Positions 1 through 9,300 are shown, counted from the stretch's first letter. The stretch: 25,069 bases of DNA from Clostridia bacterium (GCA_017399225.1 JAFQEB010000032.1:1-25069); one strand, 5' to 3'. The notes: generated from the sequence alone by a model not told the origin. A program made the numbers and translations.

Positions 1-32
1 CGGGGGGAAAGCAAAATGGTGCTTTCCCCCCG
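1..32. repeat. Perfect 13-bp inverted repeat at the window edge
   Basis: Positions 1-13 (CGGGGGGAAAGCA) pair exactly with 20-32 around a 6-nt loop, giving a very stable GC-rich hairpin. On the plus strand it is followed by a pyrimidine-rich tract (CCCCCCTCTTTTCCC) but not by a clean T run, so it may be a weak terminator for a gene left of the window or simply an intergenic hairpin repeat. The sequence to the left is not visible. Confidence 0.55.
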
Positions 33-390
33 GTCCCCCCTCTTTTCCCTATGAGTTGTCCGCTTTGCGGCTGCGGTGCTGGGCGGCTCGGGTTGCAGAG
101 GGTTTCTCTGAATTTCCGCTTTCAACGGAAGAAACCCTCTGCAAATTCGCCGCTACAGTTCCTTTGCGGGCTGTACTGCAGCCGCTGAGGGCTGGGCCGT
201 TGTATGGTGTTGTGCTTTTCTTTGCTGGCCGCGGCTTAAGGCGGCCAAAAGGCTCCCTCCGGGAGGGAGCTGGCATTCGGCGTAGCCGAATGACTGAGGG
301 AGCACGCGCGAGTTGCTTTACACGCCAAGCCGCAAAATACTCGTATTCAGCAAATTCAAGTTCGCCGCTCTCATGCAGTCACAACCACAC
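33..390. repeat. Gene-free stretch made of inverted repeats
   Basis: No credible gene lies here. There are several strong hairpins: a 15-bp stem 93-107/130-144 around a smaller inner stem; TGGCCGC/GCGGCCA at 226-232/241-247; GCTCCCTCC/GGAGGGAGC at 252-260/262-270; ATTCGGC-GTA-GCCGAAT at 275-291. A further GAGGGAGC at 296-303 can pair in place of the 262-270 arm, so 251-303 can fold in two ways. This layout resembles the GGCTCCCT...GAGGGAGC intergenic repeats that recur in gut Clostridia genomes. That resemblance is from memory, not from a search. Confidence 0.6.
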
Positions 391-428
391 AAAAACAGCA
401 AGCCATGCAATCTGTACGGCTTGCTGTT
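391..428 (-). terminator. Intrinsic terminator of the cyclophilin transcript
   Basis: Read on the minus strand, AACAGCAAGCC and GGCTTGCTGTT form an 11-bp stem (arms 394-404 and 418-428, 13-nt loop) followed at once by TTTTTG. It sits 33 nt past the cyclophilin stop codon and is a textbook Rho-independent terminator. Confidence 0.85.
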
Positions 429-460
429 GTATACTGACGCTTCAATTTGCTCCAAGCCTG

Positions 461-1120
461 TCAGGGCTTGTCGATCACGCGGATGCTGGTGATAACGGGC
501 TGGTTTTCCGGCAATACGCTGCCGTTATCGTCGACCACGGGGGTGTTGGTGCAGATCGCGTCTACGACCTCCATACCGGTCAGTACATGTCCGAAGGCGG
601 CGTACTGGCCATCGAGCCACGGCGAGGTCTGATGAATAATAAAGAACTGGCTGCTGGCGGAATCCATCGGATAACTCCTCCGGGCCATGGAGAGCACACC
701 GCGTTCGTGTTTGATCGGGTTGTCCCAGCCATTGGCACTGAATTCCCCTTTGATGAAATCCGGCGAACCGCCGGTGCCATCGCCGTTGGGATCACCGCCC
801 TGCATCATGAAGTCCTCAATGATCCGGTGGAAGGTCAGCCCGTCGTAGAAGCCCTCGTTGGTCAGCTTGACAAAGTTGGTGACGGTGATGGGTGCGGCAT
901 CTGCATCCAGCTCAGCGGTGATGACGCCGTAATCCGCCACGGTGATCTCCACATAATGCTTGCCGGAGAGGTAATCGCCATCTTCCTTGTTCCAGCCGTT
1001 GAGCAGCACGGTGCCGACGCCCAGCATGGCCAGCGCCAGCACGATCACCAGCGCAAGGATGGCATAATGCTTCTTTCCAGGCTTTTTGCCGTTGCCGGAT
1101 ACGGGTCGTTTGGTACTCAT
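461..1120 (-). CDS. Membrane-anchored cyclophilin-type peptidyl-prolyl isomerase
   Basis: This 219-residue protein should catalyse cis-trans isomerisation of prolyl bonds, probably outside the membrane as a folding aid. A short basic tail (1-18) leads into one hydrophobic segment (about 19-41), which is an uncleaved anchor or a signal peptide. The cyclophilin fold fills about 55-218 with the family signatures visible: FHR at 97-99, the following FMMQGGD (104-110), and SQFFI (157-161) with the catalytic Arg at R99. The Trp that contacts cyclosporin in human CypA seems to be replaced (WLDG at 168-171 is the nearest), as in many bacterial members. The ATG is fixed by AAGGAGG seven bases upstream. 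It lies 40 nt after the peptidase gene on the same strand, so the two are probably cotranscribed, and a terminator follows at 391-428. Confidence 0.93.
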   Translation of the reverse strand: MSTKRPVSGNGKKPGKKHYAILALVIVLALAMLGVGTVLLNGWNKEDGDYLSGKHYVEITVADYGVITAELDADAAPITVTNFVKLTNEGFYDGLTFHRIIEDFMMQGGDPNGDGTGGSPDFIKGEFSANGWDNPIKHERGVLSMARRSYPMDSASSQFFIIHQTSPWLDGQYAAFGHVLTGMEVVDAICTNTPVVDDNGSVLPENQPVITSIRVIDKP

Positions 1121-1160
1121 TGCAAAACCTCCTTAAAGGGTTGGTCGGATGATATCATGC

Positions 1161-1925
1161 TTATGTGAAATCCCGGTGAAGCGGATGGCCGAGCAGCAGG
1201 CTTTCGCCCTCCGCGCAAAGCGGGGTCATCCTGTCGTCCCGGATGAGGTATGCCTCGCCGTACAGCCGGGATTCCTGTGCCTGCTGCAGGATGTAGCTTC
1301 CGTCCGCCAGCGCGATGAAGCAGCGTCCCCGGCTGTCCCCGAAGGTGACGTCCTCAAAGAGGCGCAGCCCGTCCAGCACATTATCCCGGACCATGTGATA
1401 GTGGGGGAGGACGTTCACGTCCGTCAGCCCCAGGCCGGGGATGAACCGCTGATAGGCGGGATCGGTCGCCTCGCCGGCTTCCTCCGGCTGGGCATAGACC
1501 GTATCTGCCGCGTTCATGCTGCCCGCGCTGACGCCCATGATGACGCCGGGGTAGCCCGCCAGCAGCTTGCGCAGGCCGATCTGCTGAAAGAACTCGTTCT
1601 GCGTGGGCACATGCCCGCCTGCCAGGAGGATCACGTCGCTGTTGGCTACCAGGTCGGCAGCGTGTGCCTGGTTACGGCTGTCCAGTACCTGTACGCCGGA
1701 GAAGGCCATGCCGTGCCACGCGAAGCATCCGGCGAAGGTCTGCGCCATTTCATCGTTGCGGGCGTGATCGTCCTTCCAGGCTGCGATGGCCAGGAAGCGC
1801 CCGCCGGGCCGGATGAAGCGCCGCAGATTGGCGACGAAAGCATTGCGTTCAAAGTAAATGCAGGGAAGGTCGCACCCCGCAGGGACATTGTCCTCGCAGG
1901 GGCTGGAGGTCAGGAAAAGGGTCAT
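1161..1925 (-). CDS. S51-family peptidase (peptidase E-like)
   Basis: This 254-residue protein has the class I glutamine amidotransferase-like fold of peptidase S51 (PepE aspartyl dipeptidase, cyanophycinase and relatives). The nucleophile elbow GVSAGSMN places the catalytic serine at S133, and LPHYH (173-177) supplies the expected histidine. LLAGGHVPTQN (101-110) is the conserved glycine-rich loop found in this group. There is no signal peptide, so a cytoplasmic role in peptide breakdown is likely; the substrate cannot be told from sequence. The ATG follows GGAAGGGAG at a good distance. It is the first gene of a probable two-gene unit with the cyclophilin. Its upstream region (1926-1976) backs onto the promoter of the divergent M24 peptidase. 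Confidence 0.85.
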   Translation of the reverse strand: MTLFLTSSPCEDNVPAGCDLPCIYFERNAFVANLRRFIRPGGRFLAIAAWKDDHARNDEMAQTFAGCFAWHGMAFSGVQVLDSRNQAHAADLVANSDVILLAGGHVPTQNEFFQQIGLRKLLAGYPGVIMGVSAGSMNAADTVYAQPEEAGEATDPAYQRFIPGLGLTDVNVLPHYHMVRDNVLDGLRLFEDVTFGDSRGRCFIALADGSYILQQAQESRLYGEAYLIRDDRMTPLCAEGESLLLGHPLHRDFT

Positions 1926-1976
1926 TGCGTCGCTCCCTTCCGGCTGTTTGTTTGATTGTAGCCCTTTGCCGGGGGA

Positions 1977-2005
1977 TTGTCAAGGCAAAGGCGCCGGTGT
2001 ATAAT
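1977..2005 (+). promoter_or_regulatory. Sigma-70-type promoter of the M24 peptidase gene
   Basis: TTGTCA (1977-1982) and TATAAT (2000-2005) are separated by 17 bp, 54 nt before the start codon. No other good promoter lies between the two divergent genes. Confidence 0.8.
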
Positions 2006-2058
2006 GAAAAGCAGCGTGAATACCCCGTACAGCTGAATTCTGATCTGAGGAGGTTCCC

Positions 2059-3327
2059 ATGGACAAGACCTTCCATATGGGCAACCGCGAGCGCTTCTAT
2101 GCTGCGATGAAGCCCGCGTCCCTGTTGGTGATGTTCTCCGGAGAGGAGATCCGCAAGACCAATGATGAATACTGGCCCTTCTTCACCGACCGGAGCTTTT
2201 ATTATCTGACCGGTCTGAACAGCCGGGACTTTGCCCTGCTGGCGGCAAAGGACGCCTCCGGTGCGGTATCGGAGCGCGTCTATATCCTTCCGCCGGATCC
2301 GATGGCGGAGCGCTGGACGGGACGGCGCATCAAGCCCCAGGAGGCCGAGGCGCTTTCCGGTATCCGGGATGTGCGCTTCGTCGACCGGTTTGAAGAGGAT
2401 CTTCATGCCCTGTGCGCCGGCGGACACTATTCCGCGGGCACCAACGAATTCGGGCAGATCTACCTCGACCTGTTCCGCGCGAGCCCGAAGGACATTGACC
2501 GCCCGGCCCACAAGCTCCTGCGGCGTATCCGGACAGATTATCCCTACCTGGCGGTCGAAAATGCCAATGCCATCCTCCGGCGGCTGCGGCTGATCAAGCA
2601 GCCCTGCGAGATCGAGGCCATCCGGCGGGCGGAAAAGGTGACGGGCGAGGGCATCCTGGCGATGATGAAGGCCAGCCGGCCCGGCATGTACGAATATCAG
2701 TACAAGGCGGAGTTCGACTATGCTCTCAGCCAGCACAGTCCCTGCGGACCGGGCTTTCCGTCCATCATCAGCGCGGGGCCGAACAATTTCTGCATCCACT
2801 ATTACAGCTACACCGGGCAAGCCCATGACGGGGATATGATCCTGTGCGACGTGGGCGCCCAGCATGATTCCCTCATGACGGACGTCAGCCGCGGCTTCCC
2901 CTGCAACGGCAGGTTTTCCGAAAGGCAGAAGCTGCTGTATAACTGCGCCCTTGCCACCTCAAACCACCTGTTCTCCATCATCAGGCCCGGCTATTCCATG
3001 GCCGAGGTGGATGGGGAGATCCGCCGGTTCAACGCCCAGCTGCTTGTGGATGCGGGCGTGCTGGATAAGGCGGAAAACGTGGGGCGTTACATGTGGCATG
3101 GCGGCGCGCATCATGTGGGCTACGACGTGCACGATGTGGTGGCCCGGCCGGAGAGGGTCGCGCCGGGGATGGTGTTCTGCGTGGACGTGGGTATCTACCA
3201 CGAGGCGTGGGGGATCGGCTTTCGGCTGGAAGACAACTGCCTTGTGACCGAAACCGGCTGCGAGAACCTGTCCGCAGCCATCCCCCGCACGGTGGAGGAC
3301 ATCGAGAATGTGATGCGCAAAGGCTGA
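2059..3327 (+). CDS. M24B-family aminopeptidase P-like protein
   Basis: This 422-residue cytoplasmic protein has the aminopeptidase P layout: an N-terminal domain (about 1-165) and a pita-bread catalytic domain (about 180-415). Such enzymes remove an N-terminal residue preceding proline using two metal ions. The metal ligands can be lined up: D264 and D275 (spacing 11, as in the family), H351 in HHVGYDVHD with second-shell H358, and E391 in FRLEDN. The fourth ligand is odd: the usual E in an EPG motif appears as D376 in VDVGIY. Asp may still bind metal, but activity is less certain. GAGGAGG five bases before the ATG fixes the start. The gene has its own promoter and ends 7 bp from the convergent zinc-ribbon gene, with no terminator visible between them. 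Confidence 0.9.
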   Translation: MDKTFHMGNRERFYAAMKPASLLVMFSGEEIRKTNDEYWPFFTDRSFYYLTGLNSRDFALLAAKDASGAVSERVYILPPDPMAERWTGRRIKPQEAEALSGIRDVRFVDRFEEDLHALCAGGHYSAGTNEFGQIYLDLFRASPKDIDRPAHKLLRRIRTDYPYLAVENANAILRRLRLIKQPCEIEAIRRAEKVTGEGILAMMKASRPGMYEYQYKAEFDYALSQHSPCGPGFPSIISAGPNNFCIHYYSYTGQAHDGDMILCDVGAQHDSLMTDVSRGFPCNGRFSERQKLLYNCALATSNHLFSIIRPGYSMAEVDGEIRRFNAQLLVDAGVLDKAENVGRYMWHGGAHHVGYDVHDVVARPERVAPGMVFCVDVGIYHEAWGIGFRLEDNCLVTETGCENLSAAIPRTVEDIENVMRKG

Positions 3328-3334
3328 TATGCGC

Positions 3335-4165
3335 TTATGCGTTTTCGCTCCGGCGGATCTCCTCCAGCACGTCGCCCAGGGGCGTGAAGTCCTGCGGCTG
3401 TTCCCCATCCTCCGGCCAGGGGGAGGGCGGAACCTCCTCCTCCGGGATCGGCTGCGGGGGAATGTCCTCGATGGACAGCTGCTGCGTCCGCTTCGGCACG
3501 GACTTCTTTGCCTTGGCGGGCGCGCGCTGCACGCACTCCGGCGGCAGGACGACATCCTTCTTTTTCCCGATCTTGTCGCGGATGAAGCCGAGCGCATCCT
3601 CCCATGTGAAGGGGGTGCAGGGCACGCTCAGCCGCAGCCACCATTTGGGGGCGTAGAGCAGCAGCATCGTCTTTTCCGGCCACAGCTGCACCCGGCGGAT
3701 CTCCTTCCAGCTGATCTCCCGGGAGGCGATGAGTACCATATTTTCATCCCCCATGCTCTCCATGAGCCTGGGGGATTTTAAGCGCAGCAGCAGCTTCAGG
3801 GGCGTGGGGGAGGACAGGTATTGCTGCACATGCACCCCGGTGGCGTCGACGACGCAGTCCAGCAGGTCGTCCCCCTGCAGGATGAACACCAGCAGGAGGA
3901 TCACCAGCAAGCCTCCCAGCAGCCCCAGCAGGGCGGGCAGCAGCCCGCCGGAGAGCAGCATGAGGGCGCCGTTCAGCCCGCCCAGCAGGCCCTCCAGCAC
4001 CACGGTCATCGCCAGCGTCGTACCCAGCACCGGCAGCACGATGCGCATCACGCTGTTCCAGCACATCCAGTCCTTGACGGGGGTGTGATCCACGCACCAG
4101 GCCAGGCGGACGGTGCTGGCGGGCAGCTTTGCGCCGCAGTCGGGGCAGCGGTCGCGCACGGGCAT
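3335..4165 (-). CDS. Zinc-ribbon membrane protein of unknown function (start likely upstream, frame broken)
   Basis: The open frame from its first ATG gives 276 residues. It holds the second half of a zinc ribbon (CPDCG at 8-12), two hydrophobic segments (about 40-60 and 71-97), a soluble domain rich in beta strands (about 105-210) that may be PH-like, and a Pro/Glu-rich C-terminus. The first half of the ribbon, YCKKCG, lies in the same frame just upstream of this ATG, so the true protein begins earlier. In that frame there is no ATG, GTG or TTG, but an ATG overlapping the stop of the preceding DUF362 gene (4240-4242) would join it if one extra base were present in the G5 run at 4214-4218. 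The function is unknown. It is translationally linked to the DUF362 gene. Confidence 0.75.
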   Translation of the reverse strand: MPVRDRCPDCGAKLPASTVRLAWCVDHTPVKDWMCWNSVMRIVLPVLGTTLAMTVVLEGLLGGLNGALMLLSGGLLPALLGLLGGLLVILLLVFILQGDDLLDCVVDATGVHVQQYLSSPTPLKLLLRLKSPRLMESMGDENMVLIASREISWKEIRRVQLWPEKTMLLLYAPKWWLRLSVPCTPFTWEDALGFIRDKIGKKKDVVLPPECVQRAPAKAKKSVPKRTQQLSIEDIPPQPIPEEEVPPSPWPEDGEQPQDFTPLGDVLEEIRRSENA

Positions 4166-4194
4166 GTCCCGCCCGCATTTTTTGCAATAGGAAG

Positions 4195-4242
4195 TCAGGG
4201 GCAGGGTCTTCGACCCCCTTTCAGATATTCTTTGGCGATCAT
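4195..4242 (-). other. Probable true 5' end of the zinc-ribbon gene, out of frame by one base
   Basis: An ATG at 4242 overlaps the TGA of the DUF362 gene as ATGA and encodes MIAKEYLKGGRRPCP before a stop. Moving back one base at the G5 run (4214-4218) instead gives MIAKEYLKGGSKTLPLTSYC and continues into the zinc ribbon. This points to a one-base deletion, a homopolymer sequencing error, or a programmed -1 slip. The sequence alone cannot decide between them. Confidence 0.5.
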
Positions 4243-5414
4243 TTGCCGCTGAGCAACCTGGTCAGCGGATGGCGGTAGACCTCGATGGCCTTGACCGGGC
4301 ACATCTCCTGGCAGCAGTAGCAGCGGATGCACTTCTTATAATCGTACTTTGCCTTTTTGCCCTTGCCGGAGCGCACGGCCTTTTCGGGCACGGGGCAGGA
4401 TTCCTCGCACACGCCGCAGGCGATGCACTTCTTCATATCCGCCTTGGGGCGGTGCTGCAGGAAGGGAAGGAGGGGCATGAAATTGAACAGGAAGCCCTTG
4501 CGGATCACGCCGCGGAAAACGTCGAAATCCGGCTTGCCGAATTTCTCCTGCGCTTCTGCGAGGGTCAGGGCGGCGTCGGGGGTGAGGATCTGAATGGCCT
4601 CCGCATCCATCACGCCAAGGCCCGCCTTTGCACCGCTGACGCAGGTGGGGATGGCCTCGGGGCTCAGGTGAACGAGGGCGGCAAAAACGGCGTCCAGCGC
4701 CACGGGATCCTCGGAGAAGAGCAGCACGTTCATATTCACCGGCGTGCCGGAGGAGGGGCCGTTGCCCTCCATGGCCACGATGCCGTCCATGATGTGCAGC
4801 CGGGGGCGGATGCAGCGGTTGAGGTCGACGAGCATGTCCGCGAACACGTCGCTGTTGGGATAGGCGGCGTGGCCTGTGGCCTTGTTCACGCCGGTGATGC
4901 AGCCGTAGAGGTTCTTCACCGCGCCCGTGATGCGCTCCAGCGCGTGGGTCTTCATTTTACACACGTTGATCAGCGCGTCGGCCTCCTGTACGCCCTTGCA
5001 CAGGTAGAAGGACTTGGCGGTGTGCCCCTCGGGGAAGGAGACGACGTTGCCGGAGGCAAAATCGGCCTTGGCGACCTGGTACTTTTCAGCGGCCTCGGCA
5101 ATGCCTGCGCCTTCGGCGGCCTTGTCCGGCGTGGTGGTGGGGTTGCCGGGGCTGTCGCCGTAGCTGAGATGCTCATAGCCTTCCTCCCGGAGCGCACGGC
5201 AGAGGGCGGAGAACACGGCCGGATGGGTCGTGATGGCCTTCTGGGGCAGCGCGCGGGCCAGCAGGTTCGGTTTGAGGAGGATCTTCTCTTCCTTCCGCAC
5301 AAAACGCTCCAGGCCGCCCAGCAGCCGGAGTCCCTCCCGGACGGCCTCGTCCACCCGGGACTGCTCATAGGTATCAATGGGGATCAGTGCTACAACATGC
5401 CTGTCCACAGTCAT
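4239..5414 (-). CDS. DUF362 protein with C-terminal double 4Fe-4S ferredoxin domain
   Basis: This is a 391-residue protein. Residues about 1-300 are the DUF362 domain, with the conserved KPNLL near residue 50, a GDSPGN stretch and a CKMKTH motif. Two clusters follow, CIACGVCEESCP and CIRCYCCQEMCP, each with the spacing for a 4Fe-4S cluster. DUF362-ferredoxin proteins are common in anaerobes and are presumed electron-transfer or redox proteins; the partner is unknown. The start is decided by the promoter: TATAAT covers the more upstream ATG at 5444, which therefore cannot be used. AGGAGG lies 2 nt before the ATG at 5414 but 8 nt before a GTG at 5408, so GTG may be the real start. Its stop overlaps the start of the zinc-ribbon gene. 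Confidence 0.88.
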   Translation of the reverse strand: MTVDRHVVALIPIDTYEQSRVDEAVREGLRLLGGLERFVRKEEKILLKPNLLARALPQKAITTHPAVFSALCRALREEGYEHLSYGDSPGNPTTTPDKAAEGAGIAEAAEKYQVAKADFASGNVVSFPEGHTAKSFYLCKGVQEADALINVCKMKTHALERITGAVKNLYGCITGVNKATGHAAYPNSDVFADMLVDLNRCIRPRLHIMDGIVAMEGNGPSSGTPVNMNVLLFSEDPVALDAVFAALVHLSPEAIPTCVSGAKAGLGVMDAEAIQILTPDAALTLAEAQEKFGKPDFDVFRGVIRKGFLFNFMPLLPFLQHRPKADMKKCIACGVCEESCPVPEKAVRSGKGKKAKYDYKKCIRCYCCQEMCPVKAIEVYRHPLTRLLSGK

Positions 5415-5442
5415 GCCCTCCTGATGATCAAGTATGACACTC

Positions 5443-5471
5443 ATTATAGCACAGGCCGGGCAGGTTTGCAA
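5443..5471 (-). promoter_or_regulatory. Promoter of the DUF362/zinc-ribbon operon
   Basis: On the minus strand TTGCAA (5466-5471) and TATAAT (5443-5448) are 17 bp apart. Transcription should start near 5436, leaving a leader of about 22-28 nt, which rules out upstream in-frame starts of the DUF362 gene. Confidence 0.8.
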
Positions 5472-5532
5472 TTTATGTTCGGCGGCGGCTTCTGTGAAAA
5501 CAGGGGGGGATGAGGGGCTGTGCCGGACGCGC

Positions 5533-6147
5533 TTACGGCAATACCGTAAAGGGCTCAAAGCTGCTGCGGATGAAATGCCCCTGATCCCGCCCGCAGGTGT
5601 CGCAGGCATGGGGGGCCTCGCAGCCGTAGTGCAGGTGTCCGCAGGGCAGGCAGAGCCAGCCGGTGCGCGTGCTGCTGCGAAAGAGGGAACCATCCGCCAG
5701 GGCGCTTGCATACTGCTGGAAGCGCCGGGCGTGGAGCAGCTCCGTTTCTGCGATGCGGCGGAAGGCGGTGGCGATGCGGGGATAGCCCTCCTCCCCGGCA
5801 ATGCGGGCATAGGCGGGGTAGAGCTTGCAGGACTCGTCGTTTTCACTTTGCGAAACTGCGGCGAGGATGGCCTCAGGCTCCCGGGGCAGGGGAATATCCT
5901 CCCCGGCGGGATCGATGCGCGCGCCGCCGTAATGGCACAGCAGCCCGTGGAAGATGGCAGCGTGCTCCTTCTCCTGGGCGGCGGTGAAGCGGAAGGCGTG
6001 GGCGATGACGTGCAGGCCGGCGGCTTCCATTGTTTCAGCGGCGGCAAGGTACTGCCTGCGGGCCTGGGATTCGCCCTGAAAAGCGCTGCGGAGGCTGGCA
6101 TAGGTGCGGCTGGCTGAAAAGGGCTGGAGCGGAGTGTTTGTCGACAT
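5533..6147 (-). CDS. Rubrerythrin-type peroxidase
   Basis: This 204-residue protein combines a ferritin-like diiron domain with a C-terminal rubredoxin domain and should reduce hydrogen peroxide in the cytoplasm of an anaerobe. The diiron ligands line up with known rubrerythrins: E26, E59 with H62 (EKEH), E102 and E105 in SENDESCKLYP, and E136 with H139 (ELLH). The rubredoxin iron site is C166/C169 (LCLPCG) and C182/C185 (CDTCG). The spacing in the first half is as usual for the family. The ATG at 6147 is preceded by AGGAG at 8 nt. It is divergent from the beta-propeller gene, and the 210-bp gap between them holds the promoter of that gene and a small palindrome. Confidence 0.93.
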   Translation of the reverse strand: MSTNTPLQPFSASRTYASLRSAFQGESQARRQYLAAAETMEAAGLHVIAHAFRFTAAQEKEHAAIFHGLLCHYGGARIDPAGEDIPLPREPEAILAAVSQSENDESCKLYPAYARIAGEEGYPRIATAFRRIAETELLHARRFQQYASALADGSLFRSSTRTGWLCLPCGHLHYGCEAPHACDTCGRDQGHFIRSSFEPFTVLP

Positions 6148-6219
6148 GGGGGCTTCTCCTTTGCTTTGTTGCTGGAATATCGCCTGGCTATTGTATCCCG
6201 GAGGATGGCGCTGCCATTC

Positions 6220-6231
6220 GTAAAGATTTAC
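6220..6231. promoter_or_regulatory. 12-bp palindrome between divergent genes, possible operator
   Basis: GTAAA-GA-TTTAC is a perfect inverted repeat between the rubrerythrin gene and the promoter of the beta-propeller gene. It could be a regulator site controlling either gene. A repeat this short can also arise by chance, so this is a weak call. Confidence 0.25.
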
Positions 6232-6251
6232 ACCAATGTTACGAAACGGGG

Positions 6252-6280
6252 TTGAGATTGCAGGGAATTTACGATATAAT
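6252..6280 (+). promoter_or_regulatory. Promoter of the beta-propeller protein gene
   Basis: TTGAGA (6252-6257) and a consensus TATAAT (6275-6280) with a 17-bp spacer. Transcription should start near 6287, giving a leader of about 70 nt before the TTG start. Confidence 0.8.
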
Positions 6281-6357
6281 GAAGATATGCCTGACAAGCA
6301 GAATTTATGGCCCGCTGTGCAGCTGATGCGCAGGGCTTCAGCAAAGGAGCATGAGCC

Positions 6358-9300
6358 TTGGACGACATGTTCGATATGAATCAGAAGGATCAGGAGCAGA
6401 CCGTGCAGGCGGAAACGACGCGCGTGGAGCCGGTTGCGGCGGAGGAAACGAAAACCGCCGGACGCCGCCGCAGGACGGAGCGTAACCGGGAAAGCTACAA
6501 CGAAATGGATATTCCGCTGGAGGACGACGATCAGACGCCGGAGGCAGAGGTGCCTGCGGCGACCATCGGTATGCCCAGGACGACGGCTGCAGCGGCCAAT
6601 GCGTCCTTCGGGGAGACCCGCAGGGCAGCCCCCGCGCCGGCAGAAACCAATGTGGTGCCCCGCCTGCAGACGAAGTACAACCCTGTCGTGCCGGGCAGCG
6701 TGCCCTCCCAGGGGGTGCCCCGGCCTGCCAACGGCGGCACGCAGCAGGTGCGCCGCCCCGTGCCCAAGGTGAATACGGGCACTGTGCGCCGCCCGGTGAA
6801 TGCGGAGGGCTATACCCCCGTGGAGCCCCTGGGCCGTGGCCGCGTCGGCCGCGCCGATCAGGAGCTGCGGGAGCCCCAGCAGCGCCGTGCCGTGCCTCAG
6901 CTGGACGACGGGGACGAGTATGAGGAGGAGCGCCGCGGCGGCAAGGGCCTGCTGATCGGCGTGATCGCGCTGCTGGTCGTGGCGGCCCTGGTGCTGGGGA
7001 TGCTGCTGATCCCCGCCGACATGCCGGGCCCGCTGGGTGACCTCAAGCGCAGCGTGACCGGATTGCTCGCGCCCGCGCAGAATATCCAGGCGCCTGCCGC
7101 TGCCCAGGGTCTGACGGCCTTTGTCTCCCAGGATCTGGTGCCCTATGAGATCACCTTCAATGTGACGACCAATACCTCCGCCCATGACGTGCGCATAGTC
7201 GACGCGGCGGGGAATGTCCTGCCCACCACGACGCTGATGAAGAACCCCTTCACGGAGAGCGCCACGGTCTGGGTGCTGAATATGGTGCTTGAAAATGAAT
7301 ACCAGGGCACTGTTCAGGTGCAGATCAACGATGGCGAAAGCTGGCTGGATACCGAGTTCCGGCAGCTGCTGACCATCGACCAGGACACGAAGCTCAGGAT
7401 TTCCGAGGTGCCCGCCGATAAGCTGCCTGACGTGACAGCAAACGGCAGCAGCCCGGTCGACCCGCTGACCGCCGACTCCAGCAAGGAGCCGACGGTCAGC
7501 CCGGCTATGGCTGAAACGCAAGCCCCGACGGATCCGGCAGGCCTGCTGCCTGACGCGGTGGTGATCGACCTGCCCGGCGGCGCAGCGCCTGCGGATGCCG
7601 TGACGGATGCGCCCGCCTGGACGCCCGAACCCGCACAGCAGCCCACGGCGACCCCCACCCTGGCCATGACCCCCACGCCCACCGTGCGCATCACGGCGGA
7701 GCCCACGGCGGAGCCCACCGAGCAGCCCACCCCCGAACCCACCCCCGAACCCACGCCCGAGCCCACCGCGACGCCCAAGCCCACGGCAGTGCCCACGGCA
7801 AAGCTGGAGGCTGCGGCAGCGGAGAGCGCAGATCCCTCCCTGATCGCGGTGGAGAAGGTCTACAACGGCTCCAAGCAGGTGGACAGCTACCAGCGCAATG
7901 AGAAGAGCATCATCAACATGCCTGCAGGCGAGAGCTACCTGACCCGCCGAAACGGCGTGTTCACCTTCCGCGGCAATGCCTTCCGCCAGAACGGCGCGGT
8001 CGGCACCATTGCCGAGCCCACTGAAATGACGGAGCTGTGGCGGGCGGAGGCAGGCAAGCTGGAGATCAAGTCCCGCACGCTGTACGGCTTCGGCCCCTAT
8101 GCCCAGCCCGTTATCGTCAACTGGACGACGGAGATGCGCAAGGCCATGAAGCTGGATGAGAGCCGCCTCAACCAGTCCGCGATGAAGGAGGTCATCATTG
8201 CCGGTCAGGACGGCAAGATCTACTTCCTGGATCTCAAGGACGGCAGCGCGATCCGCGAGCCCATCAACCTGGGCTATGCCATGCGCAGCACGCCCTCCCT
8301 GCATCCCCTGGGTTACCCGATCATGACCGTGGGTCAGTACAGCAACAAGCTCCCCGAAAAGACCGGTAAGACCATGGGCCTGTATTACTTCAATATGCTG
8401 GACTGCGAGCAGGTGCGCCTGATCGACGGCCTGGACGGCGACCGCGACCGCCAGTACTACAACGTCGGCGCGTTTGACACCTCCGCGCTGTTTGACCGCA
8501 ACTCCAACACGCTGATCGCCGTGGGCACCAACGGTCTGCTCTATACCGAAAAGCTGGACACCGTCATTTATCAGGCGGAGGACGGCGGCATCGGCAAGTT
8601 CGTCTTCGGTGATATCCAGGAGCAGGCGATCCTCATGTCCCACACCAAGGGGCAGGATACCAGCGAAGCCGCAGTGGAGTCCTCCCTGGCGATGTACGGC
8701 AGCTATGCCTTCTACGCCGATATGGGCGGCATCCTGCGCTGCGTGGACACCACCACCATGACGACGGTCTGGGCGGTGGATACCGGCGATGCGGTGCGCG
8801 CCGCCGTGGCCCTTGACCTGGAGCAGGAGACCAATACCCTCTGGCTCTACACGGCCAACACCATTACCAACCGCTCCAAGAAGACCGGCGACGTCACCAT
8901 CCGCCGCTTCAACGCCATGACGGGCGAGGAGGACTGGGCCTTTGCGGTCAACTGCGTGCGCAAGTCCGGCAAGAAGGACTCCTACGCCAAGGACGTGACC
9001 GCGGGCGCCGTGGCCTCTCCCGTGATCGGCCAGCACCAGCTGGGCGAGATGGTGTACTTCACCCTTTCCAGCCTCAGCGCTGACGGCAGCGCCAAGGTAA
9101 CGGGCGACAGCGCCGCGCAGCCCTCCGTGCTGATGGCGATGGAGAAGTCCACCGGCAAGATCGTCTGGTCGCTGAAGATGGATGCGTACAGCTACTCCTC
9201 CCCCCTGGCGGTGTACGCCGAGGACGGCCGGGGCTGGATCCTGCAGGGCTGCTCCAACGGAAAGCTCTACCTGCTGGACGGCCTGACGGGCGATGTGATC

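Noticed and set aside
56..1168. Long plus-strand ORF over the cyclophilin gene
   Set aside because: Antisense to a clear cyclophilin, and it crosses the repeat region and the terminator without any family signature.
4239..6101. A 620-codon ORF that extends the DUF362 protein upstream
   Set aside because: The extension is the rubrerythrin gene read in another frame, and the promoter at 5443-5471 lies inside it.
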